Source: Leptospira_A sp046736045 (lineage in GTDB: Bacteria > Spirochaetota > Leptospiria > Leptospirales > Leptospiraceae). Taken from it: a stretch of DNA of 64,000 nucleotides. A program made the position numbers and the translations under genes. The notes beneath the pieces were generated by a model. The model worked only from the letters and a program-made list of their open reading frames with translations, was not told where the DNA came from and did no database searches. Each line of letters begins with the position of its first letter. Position 1 is the first letter of the stretch. Location of the stretch: contig NZ_CP177134.1 of assembly GCF_046736045.1 (NCBI RefSeq), positions 1,240,001 through 1,304,000 on the forward strand. The letters are read 5' to 3'. Of this stretch, positions 45,555 through 53,414 are shown piece after piece.

Positions 45555-46493
45555 CTAACGAGGAGCACTACTCAGCTTCAAGAAAAGTTGGGATAATAAA
45601 AAATATTCCAAGGCAGGAATATTGTAATGCAGCTTTGATTTGAATTCCAGGATCGCATGGATCTTACGTATGTTGTTATCAAAATTTTCTTTGCGATATT
45701 CGTATAACAAAAGTAAAGAGATCATTTCCAGAAAATCTATATTGGGAATTTTTTCTTTTCCTTTCGAATCCGACATTTTTTCCCGAATCCAGTTTTCCAA
45801 TTTCAAAATCAGGATGGGGTCCTGGCAGTGATTTTTTACTGTTTCGTGCCATTCTTCTATTAACTCTTCGGAGATATCAAATGGATTGAGAGAACCTCCA
45901 TAATATTCTTTGGAAGTTTTGTCCAGACTTCTTGCGATGGAATGAACTTTCGTTTGAGGTAGGTACTGGAAAGGAATACATACTGATCTTGATACGATTG
46001 TTTTTTTCAATTTGCTCAGATCATTTACGATGAGAATGAACTTTGTATGAGGAGGAGGTTCTTCCAAAGTTTTAAGCAGAGTTGTCTCCGCTTCGTTATT
46101 GATTCTATGCGCTTCCGGAAATAAAACAATCCTTCTGTGGGATATGTGCGGTTTGTAAATGATCCGACTTCCCAACAGCCAACGGATGGTAAAGTCTTCG
46201 GGATCCTTATCTTTCCCGATGGCAATATTTTTGTTTTTGGGAAACTGAATGAAGTCCGGATGTTCTCCTTTCATAAAAAGACGACATGAGTCACAAACCC
46301 CGCAGGAATTATCATTCAAACAGAGTAAGTTGCGTGCAAATCTTTCAGCAGCAAACCACTTCCCCACTCCGTCGGGTCCGTGAAAAATAAGAACGCCAGG
46401 AATTCTATCTTTGTCCTTTAAGAAGGAATGTAAAAAAGTGAGAGCGGTATCCTGCCCCACCAATTCATCAATTTGAAAGAAAGAATCATTCAT
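45555..46493 (-). CDS. holB: DNA polymerase III delta' subunit
   Basis: The product is 312 residues with the clamp-loader fold. The nucleotide loop is FHGPDGVGKWFAAERFA: the residue after GK is Trp, not Ser or Thr, in line with the ATP-inactive delta' role. CGVCDSC, with the two preceding cysteines, forms a zinc finger. EAHRINNEAETTLLKTLEEPP and FILIVNDLSKL are further DnaX/HolB motifs. It lies upstream of dnaA on the same strand and 10 bases after ilvE. Confidence 0.85.
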   Translation of the reverse strand: MNDSFFQIDELVGQDTALTFLHSFLKDKDRIPGVLIFHGPDGVGKWFAAERFARNLLCLNDNSCGVCDSCRLFMKGEHPDFIQFPKNKNIAIGKDKDPEDFTIRWLLGSRIIYKPHISHRRIVLFPEAHRINNEAETTLLKTLEEPPPHTKFILIVNDLSKLKKTIVSRSVCIPFQYLPQTKVHSIARSLDKTSKEYYGGSLNPFDISEELIEEWHETVKNHCQDPILILKLENWIREKMSDSKGKEKIPNIDFLEMISLLLLYEYRKENFDNNIRKIHAILEFKSKLHYNIPALEYFLLSQLFLKLSSAPR

Positions 46494-46503
46494 CGAGTTA
46501 TGA

Positions 46504-47427
46504 TCAATAAACTGGTGTTAGCCAGTCTTTGTATTTTGCTTCTTCACCACGGACTACATTGAAAAACAGGGATTGAATTTTTTTGGTGATCGGTCCGATA
46601 TTTCCATCGCCTACTTTTCTTCTGTCCACTTCTTTCAACCAAGCCACTTGAACGCCTGTGCCTGAAAAAAAGATTTCATCGGAAATATAAAGTTCCGAAC
46701 GGGCAATGTCTCTCTCTACTACTTTGATTCCTAGATCAGTTGCGATTTTCAAAATGGATCTTCGTGTGATTCCTTCCAGGATGGATGAAGGAACACTCGG
46801 TGTATGAATTTCCCCATTGCGAACCAGGAAAATATTTTCAGCAGAACCTTCGGAAACAAATCCGCGTGCATCTAAAAAAATAGCTTCGTCCATTCCATTT
46901 TGAACTGCTTCGGATTTTGCAAGAGCGGAGTTCACATACCCGCCACTCACTTTGGAGAGAGTTGGAATTTGATTATCTGAAAATCTTGCCCAACTGGATA
47001 CCATAGTACGAAGTCCGTTCTGAGTATCGAGGTAATCGTCCAACTTCAATACATAGATTGCTATCTCCGTTTTTACATCATGAAATCTGGGAGAGAGTTG
47101 CAATGCTGAAGTGTAAACAATCGGTCTTACGTAAACATTTTGTTTCAGGTTCGAGTCCCGAATCAGTTTCAAAGTGATCTCCGCAAGTTCTTCGGGAGTT
47201 TTGTCGAATTGCAATTGCATGATTTTGGTTGAGTTCACCAAACGTTTGTAATGATCTAAAATTCTAAAAACAAAAACATTTTTCTGAGTATCATTATAAT
47301 AACCGCGGATTCCACCGAAGACAGCAGTTCCGTATTGAAAGGCATGAGTTTGAATGCTGATTTTGGCATCCTCGGAAGGAACGATTTTTCCTTCGAAATA
47401 AGAAAGGTCTTTGGTTTCGCCTGGCAT
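46504..47427 (-). CDS. ilvE: Branched-chain amino acid aminotransferase
   Basis: The product is 307 residues, a fold-type IV PLP enzyme for the last step of valine, leucine and isoleucine synthesis. FQYGTAVFGGIRGY and the Schiff-base Lys in SKVSGGYVNS (about residue 158) are present. DEAIFLDARGFVSEGSAENIF and GITRRSILKIA bind the cofactor phosphate. D-amino acid transaminases share the fold, but the YFEGKIVP start and the FGGIRGY motif favour IlvE. It is the first gene of the minus-strand run that leads into holB. Confidence 0.92.
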   Translation of the reverse strand: MPGETKDLSYFEGKIVPSEDAKISIQTHAFQYGTAVFGGIRGYYNDTQKNVFVFRILDHYKRLVNSTKIMQLQFDKTPEELAEITLKLIRDSNLKQNVYVRPIVYTSALQLSPRFHDVKTEIAIYVLKLDDYLDTQNGLRTMVSSWARFSDNQIPTLSKVSGGYVNSALAKSEAVQNGMDEAIFLDARGFVSEGSAENIFLVRNGEIHTPSVPSSILEGITRRSILKIATDLGIKVVERDIARSELYISDEIFFSGTGVQVAWLKEVDRRKVGDGNIGPITKKIQSLFFNVVRGEEAKYKDWLTPVY

Positions 47428-47582
47428 ATAAAATCCTGTGCTTCCAGAATTTCTAAGAATCGTTTTTAGAAAATGAATTTTATCTTTTTTTATCTAGAAG
47501 CAATCGAAGCTAAATTTGTTATCGTTCTATAGGGAAGTTTTATTCTCTCATTCTTAGATTAAGAATTGTTAGAAGACATAAT

Positions 47583-49457
47583 ATGAATCAGTCGTTTTAT
47601 CCGGACAAATTTGATTGTATCGTTGTGGGCGCGGGTCATGCAGGATCCGAGGCCGCATACATTCCTGCGAAAGCAGGTTTTCGAACTCTGCTCATCACTA
47701 TGAACTTAGATACCATCGGTCAGATGAGTTGCAATCCTGCGATCGGAGGAATTGCAAAAGGACATATGGTTCGTGAAGTAGATGCATTGGGTGGACTTAT
47801 GGGAAGAACCATCGATGCGACTGGCATTCAATTTAAAATGCTGAATACTTCCAAAGGTCCATCGGTTTGGGCTCCTCGCGCTCAGGCGGAAAAAAAACAA
47901 TACCAACTCACGATCAAACATCAGCTCGAACACACTGCGAACTTATCCATCAGACAAGATACGGTTGAAGATTTGATTGTGGAAGGAAACCAAATCGTCG
48001 GCCTGAAAACCGGTCGTGGTTTTGAATTCAAAACAAATCATTTGATTTTAACAACAGGAACTTTTCTTTCGAGTGTCATTCATATCGGAACGTATCAAAA
48101 GGAATCGGGAAGAATCGGTGAACCTACGACAAAGGGATTGTCCCGTTCTCTTTCCGGATTTCAATTTCGATTGGGTCGATTGAAAACAGGAACACCTGCC
48201 CGCGTTCACAAAAATTCTATCGATATCAAAAGTTTGGAAGAGCAACATGGAGATGAAAACCCGAAAGGTTTTTCTTTTTCTTCAGGCAAGATCGAAAGAA
48301 GACAAATTCCTTGTTACATCACTTATACAAATCAGAACACTCATGATCTCATTCGACAAAATTTAGAATTCTCTCCTATGTATTCGGGACAGATTCAAAG
48401 CATTGGTCCCCGCTATTGTCCTTCCATTGAAGACAAGGTAGTTCGTTTCGCAGAGAGAGACCGTCATCAGATTTTTATCGAGCCGGAAGGTTATGATACA
48501 AATGAAATGTATCTCAATGGAGTTTCCACTAGTCTTCCTGAAGAATTGCAATGGAAGTTTCTTCGAACCATCAAAGGTTTGGAAGAAGTAGAACTCATGC
48601 GACCGGGTTATGCAGTTGAGTATGACTTTGTTGATCCGACGGAACTTCATCCAACACTTGAAACAAAAAAAATCAAAGGTCTTTTTCATGCGGGTCAAAT
48701 CAACGGAACCACCGGTTATGAAGAAGCTGCCGCACAAGGTTTAGTTGCTGCTTATAATGTAGTTCGTTCTTTGAAAAAAGAAAAACCGATTCTATTTCCA
48801 AGAAGTGAATCTTATATCGGAGTGCTTGTGGATGATTTGGTTCACAAAGGTGTGGAAGATCCCTATCGGATGTTCACAAGCCGTGCAGAATATAGATTGC
48901 TTCTCAGACAAGACAATGCGGATCAAAGATTGATGAAGTATGGTTATGAGATGGGACTTGTTTCGAAAGAAGATTATGATTCCATGTTGGATCGTTACGG
49001 TAGAATTGATGTACTTCGTTCCAAGATGTATTCCTTATCTATGAAACCGACTGTAGAACTGAGTGGGGTTTTGGAACGCAAAGGAATTGAAGATTATAAA
49101 TTCGGTCACACGGTAGCTTCCTTTTTGAAACGTGCGGATATTAAAATCGGAGATATTGAACCTTTTATGTCGGAGCTGTCTTCATTGAATGAAGAAGAGA
49201 AAGCAGTACTTGAGATGGAAGTGAAGTATGAAGGTTATTTAAAACGGGAACTGGAATCCATCGAGTACAGAAAAAAATATGCAAGTTTTGAAATTCCATC
49301 CGACTTTGATTATCTTTCTGTGAAAGGTTTGAAAACGGAAGCGGCAACCAAGCTGAACAAACATAGGCCGATGAATTTGGAAAAGGCTGCTCATATTTCC
49401 GGAGTTGATCCTTCCGATATAGATCTGCTTCTCTTTCATCTTGTAGAGAAAAAATAA
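47583..49457 (+). CDS. mnmG: tRNA uridine-5-carboxymethylaminomethyl modification enzyme MnmG
   Basis: The product is 624 residues. The FAD motif VVGAGHAGSEAA is near the N-terminus. SCNPAIGGIAKGHMVREVDALGG and FKMLNTSKGPSVWAPRAQ are the MnmG signatures, cited here only in part. C-terminal FTSRAEYRLLLRQDNADQRL follows, then helices that meet MnmE. The enzyme modifies wobble uridine with MnmE (not in the window). Here it is the first plus-strand gene right of the origin and is followed by a terminator. Confidence 0.97.
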   Translation: MNQSFYPDKFDCIVVGAGHAGSEAAYIPAKAGFRTLLITMNLDTIGQMSCNPAIGGIAKGHMVREVDALGGLMGRTIDATGIQFKMLNTSKGPSVWAPRAQAEKKQYQLTIKHQLEHTANLSIRQDTVEDLIVEGNQIVGLKTGRGFEFKTNHLILTTGTFLSSVIHIGTYQKESGRIGEPTTKGLSRSLSGFQFRLGRLKTGTPARVHKNSIDIKSLEEQHGDENPKGFSFSSGKIERRQIPCYITYTNQNTHDLIRQNLEFSPMYSGQIQSIGPRYCPSIEDKVVRFAERDRHQIFIEPEGYDTNEMYLNGVSTSLPEELQWKFLRTIKGLEEVELMRPGYAVEYDFVDPTELHPTLETKKIKGLFHAGQINGTTGYEEAAAQGLVAAYNVVRSLKKEKPILFPRSESYIGVLVDDLVHKGVEDPYRMFTSRAEYRLLLRQDNADQRLMKYGYEMGLVSKEDYDSMLDRYGRIDVLRSKMYSLSMKPTVELSGVLERKGIEDYKFGHTVASFLKRADIKIGDIEPFMSELSSLNEEEKAVLEMEVKYEGYLKRELESIEYRKKYASFEIPSDFDYLSVKGLKTEAATKLNKHRPMNLEKAAHISGVDPSDIDLLLFHLVEKK

Positions 49458-49465
49458 ATCTCATC

Positions 49466-49500
49466 CATCCGGCCATTCGCCGGATGTTCTTTCTTAATTT
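49466..49500 (+). terminator. Terminator after mnmG
   Basis: CATCCGGC (49466-49473) pairs perfectly with GCCGGATG (49479-49486) across the loop CATTC, and T-rich TTCTTTCTTAATTTT follows. Confidence 0.8.
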
Positions 49501-49610
49501 TCCAATCTAACTTTTTAAATTCTCTCTTATTTTTAGAACCAGGTGAATGAGTTTTTTACCTCAGTTCAATAGCAACATTGCATCATTCTGTTTGCTTATT
49601 GGAAGGTATC

Positions 49611-50045
49611 ATGACAACAATCACTTCAATCTTAACAAAACATTCTTTCTCTGAGTTGGACGCCAAAGCATTTGAAAAAGAGATAGATAGAAAAGTTTCA
49701 GACGCTCTCGCATCTAATGAATTCAAATTTGATAAAGAAGTATTGAGACCGATGCAGTCCGAACAATTGGGGATTCGGGTTGAGATTCGTCTTTTGGCAG
49801 GAAGGATAGATTTGCTTGTTGGGAAAATTGATCTGTTGGCAGAACGAATGCATCAGACAAATCAAATCATGAATGCAAGTTTTGAAGTGGAAGACGAAAG
49901 ATTGGAATCCATGCAAAGACAAACGATCTCACGATTTGAACCTTTAGAAAAAATCATTCGAACACAATTCCTTTTCGGAAACTTAATCAACGGAACAATT
50001 TTGGCTGTGATCTTGCTTGGACTGGCGAAGTTATTTTCGATTTAA
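49611..50045 (+). CDS. Small coiled-coil protein with C-terminal membrane anchor
   Basis: The product is 144 residues from ATG 49611, which has GGAAGG 5 bases upstream; the frame is open to 49578. The order is a helical head (1-50), a heptad-like stretch with AGRIDLLVGKIDLLAERM (about 62-80), a second helix, and one C-terminal membrane segment (NGTILAVILLGLAKLF). This plan and the KID tripeptide recall Borrelia Bdr proteins, but similarity is too slight to assign. It probably sits in the inner membrane facing the cytoplasm. A bidirectional terminator follows. Confidence 0.62.
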   Translation: MTTITSILTKHSFSELDAKAFEKEIDRKVSDALASNEFKFDKEVLRPMQSEQLGIRVEIRLLAGRIDLLVGKIDLLAERMHQTNQIMNASFEVEDERLESMQRQTISRFEPLEKIIRTQFLFGNLINGTILAVILLGLAKLFSI

Positions 50046-50096
50046 TGTTTGGCAGCGTCTGGTTTTTACTCGCTGCTGCATTTATGATGAAATCTG

Positions 50097-50138
50097 AAAA
50101 CGAGTAAGCAGTTTTTATACTACTTACTCGTTTTATTT
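50097..50138. terminator. Bidirectional terminator
   Basis: AAAACGAGTAAG (50097-50108) is perfectly complementary to CTTACTCGTTTT (50123-50134), with a 14-base loop. Both strands end in T tracts. It serves the coiled-coil gene on the plus strand and the exported-protein gene on the minus strand. Confidence 0.9.
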
Positions 50139-50962
50139 TAATGCTCTTGGAGTGAGTTGTTTCCTGTTGTTAGAAACTCTTCTTTCTTTTCTTGTTTAGA
50201 GACTTTGCTTTTTGCATTTTCATCATAAACCAGGAAGTGAGTCTTTTCTAGAACCCAATTGTCACCTTGTTTCACGTGAAACGAAAAAGATTCCAGACTC
50301 CCATCTGCTTTGTATTTTAATTTATTCACTCTATGAAATTCGGACTGAAAGAATTCACGTTCCGCAAGATTTCCTTTTCCATCATACTTGAAATGAATTT
50401 CTCCGTGTTTAATTTTTTTATCATCTAAGAGATATTGAATTTGCACATTCGGTCTTTTAGGATCAGTTACGATTCGAAAAGATTCCATATCTTTGGATTC
50501 GGAACTTTTTCCTTCACCACTCACAAGCATTCCGTCTTTATCTGTCTCTAAAGAATAACTGATTAGGTTTTTACCTTCCAGATTTTTAACGATCAGCTTT
50601 TTTAATATTTTACCCCGGTAGACGAATTCCTTTTTTTCTACGAGTGAATTGTTCGGGCCGTAAATTTCTTCTGAAGTAACAGCTCCATCAACATAGCGAA
50701 AGATGGTTTTTCCATCAGACTTACCTTCTTTATCCGAATAAGTTTCCTGGATCAGATGGCCGTCTTCATCATAGATATAATCTGCAACATAGATGACCTG
50801 ACCTTCCGCGTTTCGAACGATCTCTTTGGAAGGTCCTTTCTTTCCTTTAAAGAAAATGAACTGATCTTTATGAGACCATTTTCCAGGAGTAAATGCAAAC
50901 GAGGGAAGAGTGAATATTGCAAAAGCAATGAAAGCTAAGGTTAAGATTAAAAATCGTTTCAT
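50138..50962 (-). CDS. Exported protein with repeated beta motifs
   Basis: The product is 274 residues from ATG 50962 (signal MKRFLILTLAFIAFA..., cut near SFA). Upstream in-frame ATG at 50989 adds nine residues. The mature part has recurring units of the kind YIYDEDGHLIQETYSDKEG, FRYVDGAVTSEEIYG and FKYDGKGNLAEREFF, as in YD-repeat or toxin-immunity YwqK-type proteins. Probably periplasmic or surface; function unknown. A parS site lies inside its coding sequence (50268-50283), where it encodes FHVKQ. Confidence 0.68.
   Translation of the reverse strand: MKRFLILTLAFIAFAIFTLPSFAFTPGKWSHKDQFIFFKGKKGPSKEIVRNAEGQVIYVADYIYDEDGHLIQETYSDKEGKSDGKTIFRYVDGAVTSEEIYGPNNSLVEKKEFVYRGKILKKLIVKNLEGKNLISYSLETDKDGMLVSGEGKSSESKDMESFRIVTDPKRPNVQIQYLLDDKKIKHGEIHFKYDGKGNLAEREFFQSEFHRVNKLKYKADGSLESFSFHVKQGDNWVLEKTHFLVYDENAKSKVSKQEKKEEFLTTGNNSLQEH
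50268..50283. promoter_or_regulatory. parS: parS site (one mismatch)
   Basis: TGTTTCACGTGAAACG matches the 16-base parS palindrome TGTTTCACGTGAAACA except for the final base. ParB binds such sites and spreads from them. It lies within the exported-protein gene, 1.5 kb left of parA. Confidence 0.85.
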
Positions 50963-51018
50963 GGAAAAGAATTCTCCTATTAGAACCATCGACGATTTTT
51001 AGAAATTAAGTAACTATT

Positions 51019-51762
51019 ATGACAGAAAATTTAGCCAGAGAAAAGGCATCCTTATTACTTCCTCAGATTTTTGAAACTTTAGATTCCTTATTCGATTGGA
51101 AGAAGATAGATCTCTATCATCAATTTTTGATTCGTGAAAATGAGAAAGGTGGATTTTTTTCTAAGAATGATTCAGCACTTATTTTGGACCGGCACATCAT
51201 TGATTGTTTAGTTTTTGTTTTTAAATTGAAAGAGCATGGATTTGTTTCACGTGAAACAAATCTGGCAGATGTAGGAACTGGACCGGGTTTGCCCGGATTT
51301 CTTTTTTTATGTCTCAAAGAATCTCCTAAGCTCACTCTGATCGATTCTCAAAAAAGAAAACTCTTCCTATTGGAAGAAGAAGTCCGGAAAGGAAATTTGT
51401 CCGGGGCAAATGATAGAATTTCTTTTGAATATATGAGAGCAGAAGAAGAAAAAAGAAAGTTTGATCTTGTGACATCGAGAGCAGTTGTCCCCTACCCCTT
51501 TATAGTAGAAGTCATTTCCAATTTGGTTAAGAAGGGAGGATATTTTTGTCCCTTCTTGGGTCAGAGAAACTTTGATGAAAAGACGGAAGCCAGGGTTTTG
51601 AAGTACAGTGGTTTTCGAATCAAAAAAGAAATTGAGCTTTTGGAATTAGAGTTTGTGGGAAAGCGACATATTAAAATACTGCAAAAGGATTCTGAACCGA
51701 ACTTGGGTTACCCCAGACTTTGGAAAGATATCAGCAAGGAGAGTAAAGTTAGCAATGGGTAA
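51019..51762 (+). CDS. rsmG: 16S rRNA m7G527 methyltransferase RsmG
   Basis: The product is 247 residues. The SAM-binding motif LADVGTGPGLPGFLF starts at about residue 82, and LTLIDSQKRKLFLLEEE is the second motif. DLVTSRAVVPYP contains the conserved SRA. RsmG methylates G527 of 16S rRNA; loss causes low-level streptomycin resistance in several bacteria. The gene is upstream of parA, overlapping it by 8 bases, the common rsmG-parA-parB order. A perfect parS lies inside it. Confidence 0.93.
   Translation: MTENLAREKASLLLPQIFETLDSLFDWKKIDLYHQFLIRENEKGGFFSKNDSALILDRHIIDCLVFVFKLKEHGFVSRETNLADVGTGPGLPGFLFLCLKESPKLTLIDSQKRKLFLLEEEVRKGNLSGANDRISFEYMRAEEEKRKFDLVTSRAVVPYPFIVEVISNLVKKGGYFCPFLGQRNFDEKTEARVLKYSGFRIKKEIELLELEFVGKRHIKILQKDSEPNLGYPRLWKDISKESKVSNG
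51243..51258. promoter_or_regulatory. parS: parS site (perfect consensus)
   Basis: TGTTTCACGTGAAACA is identical to the widely conserved bacterial parS palindrome. It lies in rsmG, where it encodes VSRET just before the SAM motif, about 0.5 kb left of parA. Confidence 0.93.
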
Positions 51763-52516
51763 AATAGTTTCGATTAGTAATCAGAAAGGTGGAGTGGGAA
51801 AGACTACCACAGCGATCAACTTAGCATCGAACCTAGTAGAACTTGGAAAAAAAATTTTACTCTTGGACATCGATCCGCAAGGAAACTCCGGTTCCGGTTT
51901 AGGTTTGGAAGTGCAGTCTTTGAATAAAACTACATATGAAGTTTTGATCGGGGAATTATCTGCAAGGGAAGCCATTCAAAAATCTTTCATCGCTAATCTT
52001 GATATCATTCCTGCCAACATCAACTTGTCAGGATTGGAAGTGGACTTTCTTGGAATTGAAAAAAAAGAATTCAAACTCAAAGACGCACTCGCAAGTGTCC
52101 AAGCGGATTATGATTATATCTTAATCGATTGTCCGCCTTCTCTCGGTGTTCTTACTATCAATGCACTTTGTGCTTCTCAATCCGTGATGATCACTTTGCA
52201 AACCGAATACTTTGCATTAGAAGGTTTATCACAATTGATGAGAATCATTTCTTTGGTTCAGTCACAATGGAATAAAAGTTTGGAATTGGAAGGTGTGCTT
52301 CTTACTATGTATGACAAAAGAACCAATCTTGCCAACCAAGTGGCGGAAGATGTTAGGAACTACTTCAAAGAAAAAGTTTATAATACAATCATTCCTAGAA
52401 ATATAAAATTATCCGAAGCACCATCTTTTGGAAAACCGATCAACTATTATGATCCGGAAGGTGTTGGTGCGAAAAGTTATAAAAGTTTAGCAGAAGAAAT
52501 CATCGGTCAGGGTTAA
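51755..52516 (+). CDS. parA: Chromosome partitioning ATPase ParA (Soj)
   Basis: The product is 253 residues from ATG 51755; the frame is open to 51653 inside rsmG, but MGKIVSISNQKGGVGKTTT is the normal N-terminus. The deviant Walker A KGGVGKTTT is at about residues 11-19, LLDIDPQGN is Walker A', and ILIDCPPSLG is Walker B. There is no N-terminal helix-turn-helix, so it is the short chromosomal type. It works with ParB bound to parS to move origins apart. Confidence 0.96.
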   Translation: MGKIVSISNQKGGVGKTTTAINLASNLVELGKKILLLDIDPQGNSGSGLGLEVQSLNKTTYEVLIGELSAREAIQKSFIANLDIIPANINLSGLEVDFLGIEKKEFKLKDALASVQADYDYILIDCPPSLGVLTINALCASQSVMITLQTEYFALEGLSQLMRIISLVQSQWNKSLELEGVLLTMYDKRTNLANQVAEDVRNYFKEKVYNTIIPRNIKLSEAPSFGKPINYYDPEGVGAKSYKSLAEEIIGQG

Positions 52517-52520
52517 GAAC

Positions 52521-53414
52521 ATGGCACTTGGCAAAGGAAAAGTTTTGGGAAGAGGTCTTGGTAACCTAATTCCTGTTAATGAGAAGAATGTTGAACTGAA
52601 TACGGATGATGTTTCCGGGCTTAGGGAAATTCGAATTTCAGAAATTACTCCGAACCCTCATCAACCCAGAAAACATTTTTCGGAAGCTGCAATTCAGGAA
52701 CTTTCACAAACCATTCAACAACATGGAGTGATCCAACCGATCGTTGTTCAGAAAAATCCAACGGGTTCCGGTTTCATTTTGATCGCGGGAGAGAGAAGGT
52801 TGCGGGCTTGTAAGCTTGCCGGTTTTCAAAAAATTCCAGTCATAGTTAAAGATGTTTCGGATGCAGATATGATGGAACTGGCGTTAATCGAAAACTTGCA
52901 AAGAGAGGATTTGAATCCGATTGAGGAAGCACAAGCTTATCAAAATTTAATCGAAAAACGATCTTTGAAAGTGACTGACTTAGCTACTCGTGTAGGAAAA
53001 AACAGATCTACGATTTCCAATTTGATTCGTTTGTTGGGACTTCCTTCTCAAGTGCAGGATATGATCAAGGAAGGGAAATTAACGGAAGGTCAGACAAGAC
53101 CTCTTCTTTCACTGCCTGAAACTAAAAAACAAATCGAAGTTGCGAACAAAATTATTACTGAAAATTGGACAGCCCGTGAAGTAGAAAATTATGTTTCTTC
53201 GATTTTGAATCCTGATAAAAAACAAAAGAGCATCGGTTCTGAAACGGAAAAAGATGCGAGCATTGTAAAGATAGAAGGTAAATTGAGAAACAAGTTTAGT
53301 GCCAAAGTTGAAATCTCTCATAATGAAAATAACGGAAAAGGAAAGATCACATTCAATTATGCAAATCTTTCCGACATGGAGCGAATCTTAGAACAATTAG
53401 GTTTGAAACTGTAA
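52521..53414 (+). CDS. parB: Chromosome partitioning protein ParB (Spo0J)
   Basis: The product is 297 residues. The N-terminal MALGKGKVLGRGLGNLIP carries the ParA-stimulating stretch. PNPHQPRKHF, GVIQPIVVQ, AGERRLRA (CTP-binding, about residue 90) and ENLQREDLNPIEEA are the ParB box motifs. The helix-turn-helix KVTDLATRVGKNRSTISN binds parS, and the C-terminal dimer domain is present. The gene is 4 bases after parA. Its end overlaps the convergent ABC gene by 18 bases. Confidence 0.96.
   Translation: MALGKGKVLGRGLGNLIPVNEKNVELNTDDVSGLREIRISEITPNPHQPRKHFSEAAIQELSQTIQQHGVIQPIVVQKNPTGSGFILIAGERRLRACKLAGFQKIPVIVKDVSDADMMELALIENLQREDLNPIEEAQAYQNLIEKRSLKVTDLATRVGKNRSTISNLIRLLGLPSQVQDMIKEGKLTEGQTRPLLSLPETKKQIEVANKIITENWTAREVENYVSSILNPDKKQKSIGSETEKDASIVKIEGKLRNKFSAKVEISHNENNGKGKITFNYANLSDMERILEQLGLKL

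Noticed and set aside
45555..46493. Broken Walker A in holB as possible pseudogene
   Set aside because: Loss of ATP binding is normal for delta' and the rest of the protein is intact.
47148..47170. tRNA T-loop-like sequence GGTTCGAGTCCCGA
   Set aside because: It is inside ilvE in frame, and no acceptor stem, anticodon arm or CCA end can be built around it.
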